This document shows positions 6,654 through 14,393 of a stretch of 20,744 nucleotides of DNA, in pieces. The notes under the pieces were generated by a model, which saw only the letters and a program-made list of their open reading frames with translations, was not told the origin of the DNA and did not search any database. Position 1 is the first letter of the stretch. Each line of letters opens with the position of its first letter. The DNA comes from VAZQ01 sp035300505 (GTDB lineage: Bacteria > Pseudomonadota > Alphaproteobacteria > Rhizobiales > Xanthobacteraceae). The stretch is from NCBI GenBank assembly GCA_035300505.1, contig DATGVJ010000199.1:1-20744 (forward strand). Reading direction: 5' to 3'. The position numbers and the translations under genes are program-made.

Positions 6654-8620
6654 GTTTCGCCAGCGGCCAGACGTACTGGGATGCACTTCTGCCGAGCCTC
6701 CTGCTCATCCTGTTTGCGGTCGCGATATTTCCCTGGCTCAATCGAGACCGTGTGTCCGTTCGATTGGTGGTTGGCGGCATTTGCCTGCTCATCACGTGGC
6801 GCTATCTGATCTGGCGCATTGGCGAGACCCTGCCACCATTTGGTTTAACGGCGGATTTTGTGATCGGCATTATTTTCCTGACCTTGGAATCTTTGTACAT
6901 TGTCGGAACAACAGCTTCCTGGATTTTTCTGACGCGAATCCGTTCGCGCAGCTCTGACGCGGATCGCAATCTGCCTTGGCTGGAGGCCCTGCCGAGGAAG
7001 CCGCGCATTGATGTGTTGATCTGCACTTACAACGAGGATGAGAAAATTCTGGAGCGGACGATTGTCGGCGCGCAAGCACTGCAATATGAGAATTTTCATA
7101 TCTGGATTTGCGATGATGGCAGGCGTCCCTGGCTGGAGACGCTTTGCCGGCGTTTGCAATGCGGATATCTCACGCGTCCCGACAATGCCCACGCCAAGGC
7201 CGGCAATATCAACAGTGCGTTGCGGTATTTGGCGACATTGCCGGAGCCGCCGGATTTCATCTCAATTCTCGACGCGGATTTCGTCCCCCAACTGCAGTTT
7301 TTGCAGCGGACTTTGGCTCTGATGAAGGACGAAAGCGTCGGCGTGGTTCAAACGCCGCAACATTTCTTCAATTCGGATCCCATTCAATCAAATCTGGCCA
7401 TCGCCGATGTGTGGCCGGACGAACAGCGCTTTTTCTTCGATGTGGTGATGGCATCGAAAGATGCCTGGGGAGGGGCGTTTTGTTGCGGCACGTCATCGCT
7501 GATCCGGTTCGATCCGCTTATGAAAATTGGAGGATTTCCGACCGATTCCGTCACCGAGGATTACTTGCTCACCTTGCGGCTGAAAGGGCAGGGGTTCAAA
7601 ACGATCTATTTGAACGAGCAACTGTCGCTTGGTTTGGCGCCGGAAGGATTGAAAGAATATGTGACGCAGCGAAGCCGGTGGTGTCTTGGATTTATGCAAA
7701 TCATCCGTGGTTCCAGCGGTCCGTTCCGCAAGGGCAACGGCCTGTCACTTCTGGACCGCATAATGTTGGTCGAGGGCTTCCTCAACTGGTCCGCGGCCTA
7801 TCCGTACCGCTTGCTTGGAATGATCATTCCGGCCATCTACCTGCTGTTCGATATCCAGGCCGTTCATGCCCACGTGACCGACGCGATCAGCCATGTCTTT
7901 CCCTATTATGTCGCTCAGGTGGCTTTCATTGTCTGGTTGACCCGTCGGCGCGTCCTGCCCTTGTTGGCAGACTTGAGTCAATTGCTTTGCGCGGTCGAGA
8001 TAGTCCGCTCGGTCGTTGCGGGGCTTGTCAAGGCGAAAGGGCACAAATTCGAGGTGACGGCAAAGGGAGGGGATCGAAGCAATCAATTCGTCGAGTGGCC
8101 GATGCTCCGCTTATTTTTGTGTTTTATTGGGTTTACGGCTGCCGGAATCGTGTGGGCATTTGTTATAGACGATACCCGCCCGCTGGCGGATGCGAGCGTT
8201 CTGGCGTTGTACTGGAGTTGGTACAATCTTCTGGTTCTCACGCTTGCATGTTTCGTCACCATCGAAGCGCAGCAGCGCCGTGATGGAGCGCGATTGCAGG
8301 CTCCAGATGTCTGCTGGGTTGCATGGGGAGGCCAAAATTCGCACTTTCGTGTTTATGACCTCTCCATAACCGGCATCGCGTTTCATGGCGAAAGCCCGGT
8401 ACCGTGCGCAGGTATGGTCACGGTCAGGCTCGGTGACATGGACGTGGTTGGCTGTGTGGTTCGCGCTTCCGCAGGCTCCTTCGCGGTCCGCTTTGCCCAT
8501 AACGAGCAATCGCATGTGCACTTGATCCGTTACGTGTATTCTGGTCGCTACAAGGCAACGACGGAGGACATCAAGCCAGCTGGTGTCGCCGTTGGAATCT
8601 TGTCGAGACTCTATCGCTGA
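6650..8620 (+). CDS. GT2 beta-glucan synthase with C-terminal PilZ domain, BgsA/cellulose-synthase-like
   Basis: This 656-residue membrane glycosyltransferase probably polymerises UDP-glucose into a beta-glucan and extrudes it. The ATG at 6650 overlaps the preceding TGA by four bases, so translation is coupled. Membrane segments near 12-30, 37-52 and 68-95 precede the cytosolic GT-A domain, which has all processive-synthase signatures: D155-D156-G, DAD at 208-210, TED at 302-304 and QRSRW at 340-344. Further membrane segments follow (about 385-410, 420-435, 490-510 and 520-540), then a PilZ module with R544-D-G-A-R548 and D570-L-S-I-T-G575, the RxxxR and DxSxxG motifs that bind cyclic di-GMP. 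The partner is a single HlyD protein, with no bcsB, bcsC or bcsZ, so this is not a standard cellulose operon. The length is near that of Sinorhizobium BgsA (about 660 residues). The product's linkage cannot be read from sequence. Confidence 0.88.
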   Translation: MSFASGQTYWDALLPSLLLILFAVAIFPWLNRDRVSVRLVVGGICLLITWRYLIWRIGETLPPFGLTADFVIGIIFLTLESLYIVGTTASWIFLTRIRSRSSDADRNLPWLEALPRKPRIDVLICTYNEDEKILERTIVGAQALQYENFHIWICDDGRRPWLETLCRRLQCGYLTRPDNAHAKAGNINSALRYLATLPEPPDFISILDADFVPQLQFLQRTLALMKDESVGVVQTPQHFFNSDPIQSNLAIADVWPDEQRFFFDVVMASKDAWGGAFCCGTSSLIRFDPLMKIGGFPTDSVTEDYLLTLRLKGQGFKTIYLNEQLSLGLAPEGLKEYVTQRSRWCLGFMQIIRGSSGPFRKGNGLSLLDRIMLVEGFLNWSAAYPYRLLGMIIPAIYLLFDIQAVHAHVTDAISHVFPYYVAQVAFIVWLTRRRVLPLLADLSQLLCAVEIVRSVVAGLVKAKGHKFEVTAKGGDRSNQFVEWPMLRLFLCFIGFTAAGIVWAFVIDDTRPLADASVLALYWSWYNLLVLTLACFVTIEAQQRRDGARLQAPDVCWVAWGGQNSHFRVYDLSITGIAFHGESPVPCAGMVTVRLGDMDVVGCVVRASAGSFAVRFAHNEQSHVHLIRYVYSGRYKATTEDIKPAGVAVGILSRLYR

Positions 8621-8641
8621 TACGGCGTCAGTGCGTTCCTG

Positions 8642-9436
8642 CTATCGGGCGAGGCACATGATTTCAAGATTTAGCTTGATTGGCCGATCGAAGGCCGCGA
8701 CCGGCCGTTCGACGCAATGATGATAATTGCCGGCACACGTGATGTATTTGTATTCCAACGTGATGATGCGGTAGCACTCGCAAGTCTCGTGCTCCAAGGT
8801 GGCGCGATCAACGATTTCAATGGCGCCGCGCGTTTTAACAATCGCGCCCATCGTCTCCAAAGTCGAAAGTGCCGCCGTTATGCCGGCGCGCCGAACGCCC
8901 ATGGTCACCGCCAATTGATCATGCGTAAGAGGAATGACTCTTTCCTCAAAACGATCGGCAGCCAGCAATAGCCAGCGACATAGGCGCTCCAGGAGTTCAT
9001 GCCGTACATTGCAGAGTGCGACCTGTGAATTCTGGATGAGCAGTGCGTGAATATAGATCAGCAGGTGTTGGCGCACAGCCGGTGCTTCGTCCATGATACG
9101 GTTGAGGTCGCACGATGCAATGCGAAGCGCCTGTCCGGGCACGTCCATGACGCAGCGATTGGGCGAGTGCGTTTTCCCAAGCACAGCTGCCACGCCCACG
9201 AACCCCCGTGGTCCAACAATTGAGATTGCCACCGGGCCGTCGGACTGGGTCCGTGCGAACAAGGAGGCAACGCCACGCTCGAGAAAGTAAATGTGCTCGA
9301 TCGGCCGGTTGTGTTCCTGGATAATTGCTCTTTGCTTCAAATCGATCAATTCCAGGTGCGGCCGAATGCGATCAAACAATTCGGGAGCCATGCTGGCCAA
9401 GAGCTGATTTCGAACGATTCCGGAAATAGGTGCCAT
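8642..9436 (-). CDS. Crp/Fnr-family transcriptional regulator with long C-terminal tail
   Basis: This 264-residue regulator has a cyclic-nucleotide-binding-type beta barrel at about 15-135 (LIDLKQRAIIQEHNRPIEHI, YFLERGVASLFARTQ, SIVGPRGFVGVAAVLG), a dimer helix, and a winged helix-turn-helix near 170-215 (LTHDQLAVTMGVRRAGITAA). The usual Fnr N-terminal iron-sulphur cysteines are absent, so it is not an oxygen sensor of that type. The start at ATG 9436 gives the typical N-terminus of the group; GTG 9463 would add nine residues, and neither has a good ribosome site. Relatives usually end soon after a CECY motif; here CECYRIITLEYKY is followed by about 33 more residues including CAGNYHHCVERP. 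The gene is convergent with the glucan synthase, 21 bases between stops, and is a plausible regulator of that operon. Ligand and targets are unknown. Confidence 0.88.
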   Translation of the reverse strand: MAPISGIVRNQLLASMAPELFDRIRPHLELIDLKQRAIIQEHNRPIEHIYFLERGVASLFARTQSDGPVAISIVGPRGFVGVAAVLGKTHSPNRCVMDVPGQALRIASCDLNRIMDEAPAVRQHLLIYIHALLIQNSQVALCNVRHELLERLCRWLLLAADRFEERVIPLTHDQLAVTMGVRRAGITAALSTLETMGAIVKTRGAIEIVDRATLEHETCECYRIITLEYKYITCAGNYHHCVERPVAAFDRPIKLNLEIMCLAR

Positions 9437-9790
9437 TGAAGTCAACCTATCATTACGTGCCACATTTATATACTTTAGGATAATATGGGGGCTATCGCAA
9501 CAATTGATTTCAACTGTGCTCTTATAAATTGTGAACGCTGGTTCAGGAACAACTCAATCGGTAACGGGTTCCGGACTCGACGCAGCATTCGCTTCAGCAA
9601 ATGCTGCACTGCGGAACCGGGATCTTACGAGGGGCTACATTCATTAAGGTCCCGGCTCTGCAGCGCAGCAATCGCATGGCGCGCGCCCGACGCGGGTAAA
9701 CGCGCTCGTGAAGAAGGCGAATGGTGCGCCGCGCCCCGGACAAACAATCGATTCAGTTATTCCTGGGCCGGGCCTAAGCGGGCCTTGCGC
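9437..9790. other. Spacer between crp-type gene and mmsA, with one hairpin
   Basis: These 354 bases hold no supported gene; the one long frame across them runs antisense into mmsA and has no family resemblance. GCAGCATT (9582-9589) and AATGCTGC (9600-9607) form a perfect 8-bp stem with a 10-nt loop. The AT-rich section next to 9437-9540 should contain the promoter of the regulator, read on the minus strand, but no clear -35/-10 pair at 17-bp spacing was found. Confidence 0.5.
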
Positions 9791-11287
9791 CTACTTCATA
9801 GTGGGAATGACGAATTCCGAGCCTTGCCTGGTGCCGGAAGGCCAACGCGCTGTGACCGTCTTGGTCTTGGTATAGAAACGGATCGAGTCAGGCCCGTGCT
9901 GATTGAGATCGCCGAAGCCCGAACGTTTCCAGCCGCCGAAGGTGTAATAGGCGAGAGGAACCGGGATGGGAAAATTCACGCCGACCATCCCGACTTCCAC
10001 CCGGCTTGTAAAATCGCGGGCGGTGTCGCCATCGCGGGTAAAGATCGCGACGCCGTTGCCGTATTCATGTTCGGAAGGGAGCCGTACGGCTTCTTCATAA
10101 TCCTTGGCGCGCACCACCGAAAGTACGGGACCGAATATCTCTTCTTTGTAGATGCGCATATTCGGCGTCACCTCGTCGAACAGGCAGCCGCCCATGAAGA
10201 AGCCGTTTTCATAACCCTGCAATTTGAATCCGCGGCCATCGACCCTAAGCTTGGCGCCTTCGCGTACACCGAGATCGACGTAGTTCCTGACCTTCTCCAG
10301 ATGCGCCCCTGTGACGAGCGGTCCGTAGTCGGCTTGCGTGTCGCTCGAGGGACCGATGCGGAGGCTTTCCACGCGCGGAATGAGCTTTTCGAGCAGCGTA
10401 TCAGCGGTCTTCTTGCCGACTGGCACTGCCACCGATACCGCCATGCAGCGCTCGCCAGCCGACCCATAGCCGGCGCCGATTAGTGCATCGACCGCCTGGT
10501 CCATGTCTGCGTCCGGCATGATGATCATGTGGTTCTTGGCACCGCCAAAACATTGCACGCGCTTTCCAGCCGCACAACCGGTCGCATAGATGTATTCGGC
10601 AATCGTCGATGAGCCGACGAAGCCCACCGCCTTGATGCGCGGATCCGTGATGAGCGTGTCGACGGCCTCCTTGTCGCCGTTGACGACGTTGAGCACGCCC
10701 GCCGGCAAGCCGGCCTCGACCAGGAGATCTGCGAGCCGCATCGGGACGGAAGGGTCCCGTTCGGAAGGCTTGAGGATGAAGGCATTGCCGCAGGCGAGCG
10801 CCGGGGCAAATTTCCACATCGGGATCATGGCCGGGAAATTGAACGGCGTGATGCCGGCGACGACGCCGAGCGGTTGCCGCATCGCGTAAAGATCGATACC
10901 GGGGCCAGCCCCCTCGCTGAATTCTCCCTTGCTCAGGTGCGGGATGCCGCAGGCGAACTCGACAACTTCGAGCCCGCGCTGGATGTCGCCCTTTGCGTCC
11001 GCGACGGTCTTGCCGTGTTCGGAGGAGAGCAGGATCGCGAGCGCATCGAAGTCCCGGTTGAGCAGTTCGAGGAAGCGGAACATGACGCGCGCACGGCGTT
11101 GGGGATTGGTGGCCGCCCAGTCGGGCTGTGCGGCAGCGGCGACCGCGATCGCGTGTTCGGCCTCCGCACGTGTCGCATAGGCGACCTTGGCCTGGACCTC
11201 GCCAGTGTTGGGGTTGAACACATCGCCGAACCGGCCCGAGGTTCCCTTTACCTCCTTGCCGCCCACGAAGTGGCCGATTTCGCGCAT
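9791..11287 (-). CDS. mmsA: Methylmalonate-semialdehyde dehydrogenase (CoA-acylating)
   Basis: This 498-residue cytosolic enzyme converts methylmalonate semialdehyde or malonate semialdehyde, NAD and CoA to propionyl-CoA or acetyl-CoA plus CO2, in valine, thymine/uracil and inositol breakdown. The nucleophile is Cys281 in GSAGERCMAVS. As usual for this subfamily the general-base Glu of other aldehyde dehydrogenases is missing: the strand reads FGGAKNHMIIMPDAD instead of ELGGK. GITPFNFPAMIPMWK, LKPSERDPSVP, EEIFGPVLSVVRA and VPLAYYTFGGWKRS are also typical. AGGAG lies just before ATG on the minus strand, giving a well-supported start. No mmsB or other valine-pathway gene adjoins it; it is divergent from an ABC importer across 129 bases. 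The family assignment is firm, and the physiological pathway cannot be told from this context. Confidence 0.95.
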   Translation of the reverse strand: MREIGHFVGGKEVKGTSGRFGDVFNPNTGEVQAKVAYATRAEAEHAIAVAAAAQPDWAATNPQRRARVMFRFLELLNRDFDALAILLSSEHGKTVADAKGDIQRGLEVVEFACGIPHLSKGEFSEGAGPGIDLYAMRQPLGVVAGITPFNFPAMIPMWKFAPALACGNAFILKPSERDPSVPMRLADLLVEAGLPAGVLNVVNGDKEAVDTLITDPRIKAVGFVGSSTIAEYIYATGCAAGKRVQCFGGAKNHMIIMPDADMDQAVDALIGAGYGSAGERCMAVSVAVPVGKKTADTLLEKLIPRVESLRIGPSSDTQADYGPLVTGAHLEKVRNYVDLGVREGAKLRVDGRGFKLQGYENGFFMGGCLFDEVTPNMRIYKEEIFGPVLSVVRAKDYEEAVRLPSEHEYGNGVAIFTRDGDTARDFTSRVEVGMVGVNFPIPVPLAYYTFGGWKRSGFGDLNQHGPDSIRFYTKTKTVTARWPSGTRQGSEFVIPTMK

Positions 11288-11416
11288 GGTAGTCTCCTTG
11301 ACGGTTCCTCGCGTGGATGGTCGTTTCCGCCTTTGTCATAGGGTCACGGCGGATGACAAGCCACCCATATCTCGACTACCATTTCGCCGCACTAGTGCTG
11401 GCACAGGAAGCGCACC
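11288..11416. promoter_or_regulatory. Shared divergent promoter region of mmsA and ABC importer
   Basis: The two start codons face away from each other across 129 bases, so both promoters must lie here or inside the genes. Ribosome sites are visible at each end: AAGGAG read on the minus strand for mmsA and AGGAAG near 11405 for the binding protein. No clear promoter boxes or operator dyad were identified. Confidence 0.5.
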
Positions 11417-12469
11417 ATGGTGACATATCTGACTAGATGGCTGCACATGGTTGCGCTCGCGTGCGCGCTTGGCATCGGACAGGCCAATGGCCAGCCGGCG
11501 AATGTCGAGGCGGTGGCCAACTACGCCGGTGCCGATCGCCAGAAAGTCCTCGAGGACGGCGCCCGGCGTGAGGGCGGCCTGCTTCTTTACACCACAGGCA
11601 CGCAGATCAAGCCGTTGCTCGACCGGTTCGAGCAGAAATATCCTTATCTGAAGGTGGAACTTGCGCGGGCGAGTTCGGCCGATACGGCGCGCAAAGTTAT
11701 CGAGGAATACCGCGCCGGCTTCGAGAAGGTCGATGCATTCGAATTGGCTTCCCATGGCCTGGTGGTACCGCGCGACGAAAACATCCTCATGCCGTTTCGG
11801 TCGCCGGAATTCGAGGCCTTCGTTCCGGACGCCATCGAGCCCAAGCAGCATTGGGTCGTCGTGCGGGAATCCTATACGGGCATCGGTTTCAACAACAAAC
11901 TTCTCCCCCCGGACAAGGCGCCCAAGACCTACCAGGCCTTGCTCGACCCACAATGGAAGGGTCGCATGGCGATTTCAGGCTTGACCACCACGGCCGTCAA
12001 TTGGGTCGGCAGCATGGTTATCGCCCATGGCGCCGATTTCGTGCGCCGGCTTGGACAGCAGAACATCCGAATCTACAACCTGACAGGACGCGCGCTCGCC
12101 AACCTCATGTCTGCGGGCGAAGTCATACTGTCGCCGACCATCTACAATTCGCATGTGGCGGCGAGTGCGGACAAAGGCGCGCCGCTCGGCTGGTTCGCGC
12201 CCGGTCCGGTGCCGGTGACCGATACGGGCGTCGCAATCGCCCGTAAGGCGCCCCATCCCCATGCCGCCATGCTGTTTGCGGATTTCCTGATGTCGAAGGA
12301 GGCGCAGTTCCTTTACCAGGAACTCGGCTATGATTCGGCGCGCCGCGACGTGGCAGGGCCTGGCGCCCAGGTGGAGCGGCTTTATTTGACCAATCGGCCG
12401 AACTTTATTCGCGACTACGAGGATTGGGCGAAGCTTTATCAAGACACATTCGTGCGACGGCGGATGTGA
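11417..12469 (+). CDS. ABC transporter periplasmic substrate-binding protein (Fe3+/AfuA-like class)
   Basis: This 350-residue binding protein captures a solute for the permease encoded next. ATG 11417 follows AGGAAG. Residues 1-26 form a Sec signal ending near ANG-QP. The mature sequence shows the family's opening pattern REGGLLLYTTGTQIKPLLDR, followed by FEQKYPYLKVEL, and later LLDPQWKGRMAISG and ADFLMSKEAQFLYQELGY. In iron-binding FbpA proteins a consecutive Tyr pair holds the metal; here the equivalent region reads SPTIYNSHVAAS with a single Tyr, so ferric iron is not assured and an organic or phosphonate-type solute is possible. The gene is separated from the permease by seven bases, an obvious operon. 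The substrate is unknown. Confidence 0.88.
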   Translation: MVTYLTRWLHMVALACALGIGQANGQPANVEAVANYAGADRQKVLEDGARREGGLLLYTTGTQIKPLLDRFEQKYPYLKVELARASSADTARKVIEEYRAGFEKVDAFELASHGLVVPRDENILMPFRSPEFEAFVPDAIEPKQHWVVVRESYTGIGFNNKLLPPDKAPKTYQALLDPQWKGRMAISGLTTTAVNWVGSMVIAHGADFVRRLGQQNIRIYNLTGRALANLMSAGEVILSPTIYNSHVAASADKGAPLGWFAPGPVPVTDTGVAIARKAPHPHAAMLFADFLMSKEAQFLYQELGYDSARRDVAGPGAQVERLYLTNRPNFIRDYEDWAKLYQDTFVRRRM

Positions 12470-12476
12470 GGGGCGC

Positions 12477-14219
12477 GTGAGCGACGCCGCCCTCGCAATC
12501 CCACCGTGGCGACTCGGCATCGCGCATTTGCGCGATCGGTTATGGTCGGGTGAAGCCGCGATACTCTTGCTGTTGGCCGTCGTTCTGATCGTTGTGCTGC
12601 CACCATTTGCCTTTCTGGTGCAGGCAAGCCTGACGGTGGGAACCGCGGCGCAATCGCACATCGGGTTCGACAATTTCATTTCTGTGCTTGCTCATAACGG
12701 CGCGGCGCTGTGGACCAACACCATCATCTATGCGCTGGGCAGTTCAAGTGTTGCGATCGGGCTCGGGGTTTCATCCGCCTGGCTGGTCGCACGCACCGAC
12801 GCGCCGTTTCGGCAGACCGCGATGGTGGCCGCCTTTCTGTCAATGGCCGTCCCGGTCATCGTCAAGAGCATTGGCTGGATCATGCTGCTCGGCCCCAACA
12901 GCGGGCTCATCAATGTGATGCTGCGGGTGGTGGTCGGCGGCGAAGAAGGCCCGATCCAGCTTTATTCGCTCGGGGGCATGATCTTCGTCGAAGGGATGTT
13001 GTGGATGCCCGTGGTTTTCCTGCTCACGCTGCCGGTGCTCGGTGCGATGGACCCCTCGCTCGAGGAAGCTGCTGCCACCTCCGGGGCGGATTTGCGCCAC
13101 ACCTTCCAGCGGGTGACGCTGCCTTTAATGCGGCCGAGCATCTTTGCGGTGTTCCTGCTTGCCTTCATTCGTGCGCTTGAATCCTTCGAAGTGCCGCTGC
13201 TGATCGGGGCGCCGGGCGACCTCCAGACACTGACCACGGCGATTTACCAGAGCATGCACACCGGCTTTCTGCCGAAATATGGAGAAGCCAGCGCCTTCGC
13301 GGTGTTGCTTCTCGGTGTCGTAGTTGTGCCGCTGGCCTATTACTATCGCCTCACAAAGCAGGCCGACCGTTTTGCGACCATCACCGGCAAAGGCTTTCGC
13401 CCGCGGCGATTGAAGCTGGGCCTGTGGCGTATGCCACTTGGTCTGTGGCTCTTGAGCATTCCATTGTCGCTGGCTGCACCTGTGCTGATCATGGTCTGGG
13501 CCTCACTGCTGCCGGTCTACAAGCCGCCGCAGTTTTCCGACTTCGCACAACTTTCCTTCGCCAATTATCGATCGGTCTGGGGGCGCGGCGACACGCTCGC
13601 AGGCTTTGCAAACAGCGCGCTGATCGGGTTCTGGAGCGCCACCATCGTGGTGACGCTGACGTTTACGGCGGCCTGGCTGATCGTGCGCTACCGCAGTACC
13701 GCGCGTTGGGCCCTCGACGTGATGATATCGATGCCGCTGGTCTTCCCCGGCATTGTCCTTGGCATCACGATTCTCATCGAATTCTTGGCGCTGCCCACGA
13801 TCCCGATCTATGGCACCATCTGGATTCTGATTTTCGCCTTTCTTATTCGATTCATGCCTTACGGAATGCGCTTTTGCCACGCCGGCATTTTAGCGATTCA
13901 TCGGGAACTCGAGGAATGCGGACGCACATGCGGAGCCAGTGCCCTCACGGTGCTGCGGCGCATCGTACTGCCGCTCGCCTTGCCGTCAGTCGCGGCGGCG
14001 TGGCTTTACGTATTCCTGCATTCCGTGCGTGATTTGTCGTTGGCGGTGTTGCTGGCCGGGCCGGGCAGCCAGGTCATTGCCTCCGTCATTCTCGATCTGT
14101 GGAACAATGGCGAAGTGCCGGAACTCGCTGCGCTGGCGGTCGTGCTGGCAATCGGGGTTACGGCGCTTGGCGTGGTCTTGATGTGGCTCAGCCGGCGAAC
14201 CGGCAGCGTCGCGAGTTGA
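12477..14219 (+). CDS. ABC transporter permease, two fused membrane domains (FbpB/AfuB-like)
   Basis: This 580-residue inner-membrane protein holds two BPD_transp_1 permease halves in one chain, as in FbpB-type ferric and related importers. It starts with GTG 12477 behind GAGGGG, seven bases after the binding-protein stop. About twelve hydrophobic segments are visible. Both halves carry the EAA loop that docks with the ATPase: EEAAATSGADLRHTFQRVTL near 197-216 and EECGRTCGASALTVLRRIVL near 480-499. The second half retains the conserved Gly position. No ATP-binding subunit gene lies downstream; a chemoreceptor gene follows after 174 bases, and none is found elsewhere in the window. The ATPase must therefore be encoded elsewhere, or the system is incomplete. 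Confidence 0.92.
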   Translation: MSDAALAIPPWRLGIAHLRDRLWSGEAAILLLLAVVLIVVLPPFAFLVQASLTVGTAAQSHIGFDNFISVLAHNGAALWTNTIIYALGSSSVAIGLGVSSAWLVARTDAPFRQTAMVAAFLSMAVPVIVKSIGWIMLLGPNSGLINVMLRVVVGGEEGPIQLYSLGGMIFVEGMLWMPVVFLLTLPVLGAMDPSLEEAAATSGADLRHTFQRVTLPLMRPSIFAVFLLAFIRALESFEVPLLIGAPGDLQTLTTAIYQSMHTGFLPKYGEASAFAVLLLGVVVVPLAYYYRLTKQADRFATITGKGFRPRRLKLGLWRMPLGLWLLSIPLSLAAPVLIMVWASLLPVYKPPQFSDFAQLSFANYRSVWGRGDTLAGFANSALIGFWSATIVVTLTFTAAWLIVRYRSTARWALDVMISMPLVFPGIVLGITILIEFLALPTIPIYGTIWILIFAFLIRFMPYGMRFCHAGILAIHRELEECGRTCGASALTVLRRIVLPLALPSVAAAWLYVFLHSVRDLSLAVLLAGPGSQVIASVILDLWNNGEVPELAALAVVLAIGVTALGVVLMWLSRRTGSVAS

Positions 14220-14393
14220 TCGGCCTACTGGTTTCGGGCGGCGCCCGTCGGCTCGCGTGATGATTTTAGGGAATATTTACTAAGTATTGCCATACCAAAG
14301 ACGATGCTCACATTGAGATTATTCACTTTTTTCTGCCATTAGAGAAAGTTGGGCTAGTACTCCGACTCAATCCAGCTTTAAGGACGATGCGCC
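14220..14393 (+). promoter_or_regulatory. Promoter-bearing spacer before the chemoreceptor gene
   Basis: A small GC stem CGGGC/GCCCG with loop GGC (14235-14247) follows the permease stop and may weakly terminate it. An AT-rich segment from 14262 to 14340, containing AATATTTACTAAGTATT, then leads to AAGGACG just before the ATG at 14394. It is the likely promoter area of the chemoreceptor gene; exact boxes are not resolved. Confidence 0.4.

Noticed and set aside
7144..8283. A 379-codon plus-strand frame inside the glycosyltransferase gene
   Set aside because: It overlaps the GT2 reading frame that carries every expected catalytic motif, and has no recognisable protein or ribosome site.
6650..8620. 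Annotation of the GT2 as a standard bacterial cellulose synthase BcsA
   Set aside because: No bcsB, bcsC or bcsZ is present, and the partner is a single HlyD adaptor; the BgsA-type organisation fits better, although cellulose as product cannot be excluded from sequence alone.
9755..9785. GGCC-rich stretch considered as the mmsA terminator
   Set aside because: Only a 4-bp self-complementary stem can form, and no T run follows on the minus strand.
9485..10483. A 332-codon plus-strand frame from the spacer into mmsA
   Set aside because: Most of it is antisense to mmsA, and its unique first 100 codons look like no protein family.
11396..11415. TGGCACAGGAAGCGCA considered as a sigma-54 promoter
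   Set aside because: The -24 half TGGCAC is present but the -12 half TTGC is missing, and it overlaps the ribosome site.
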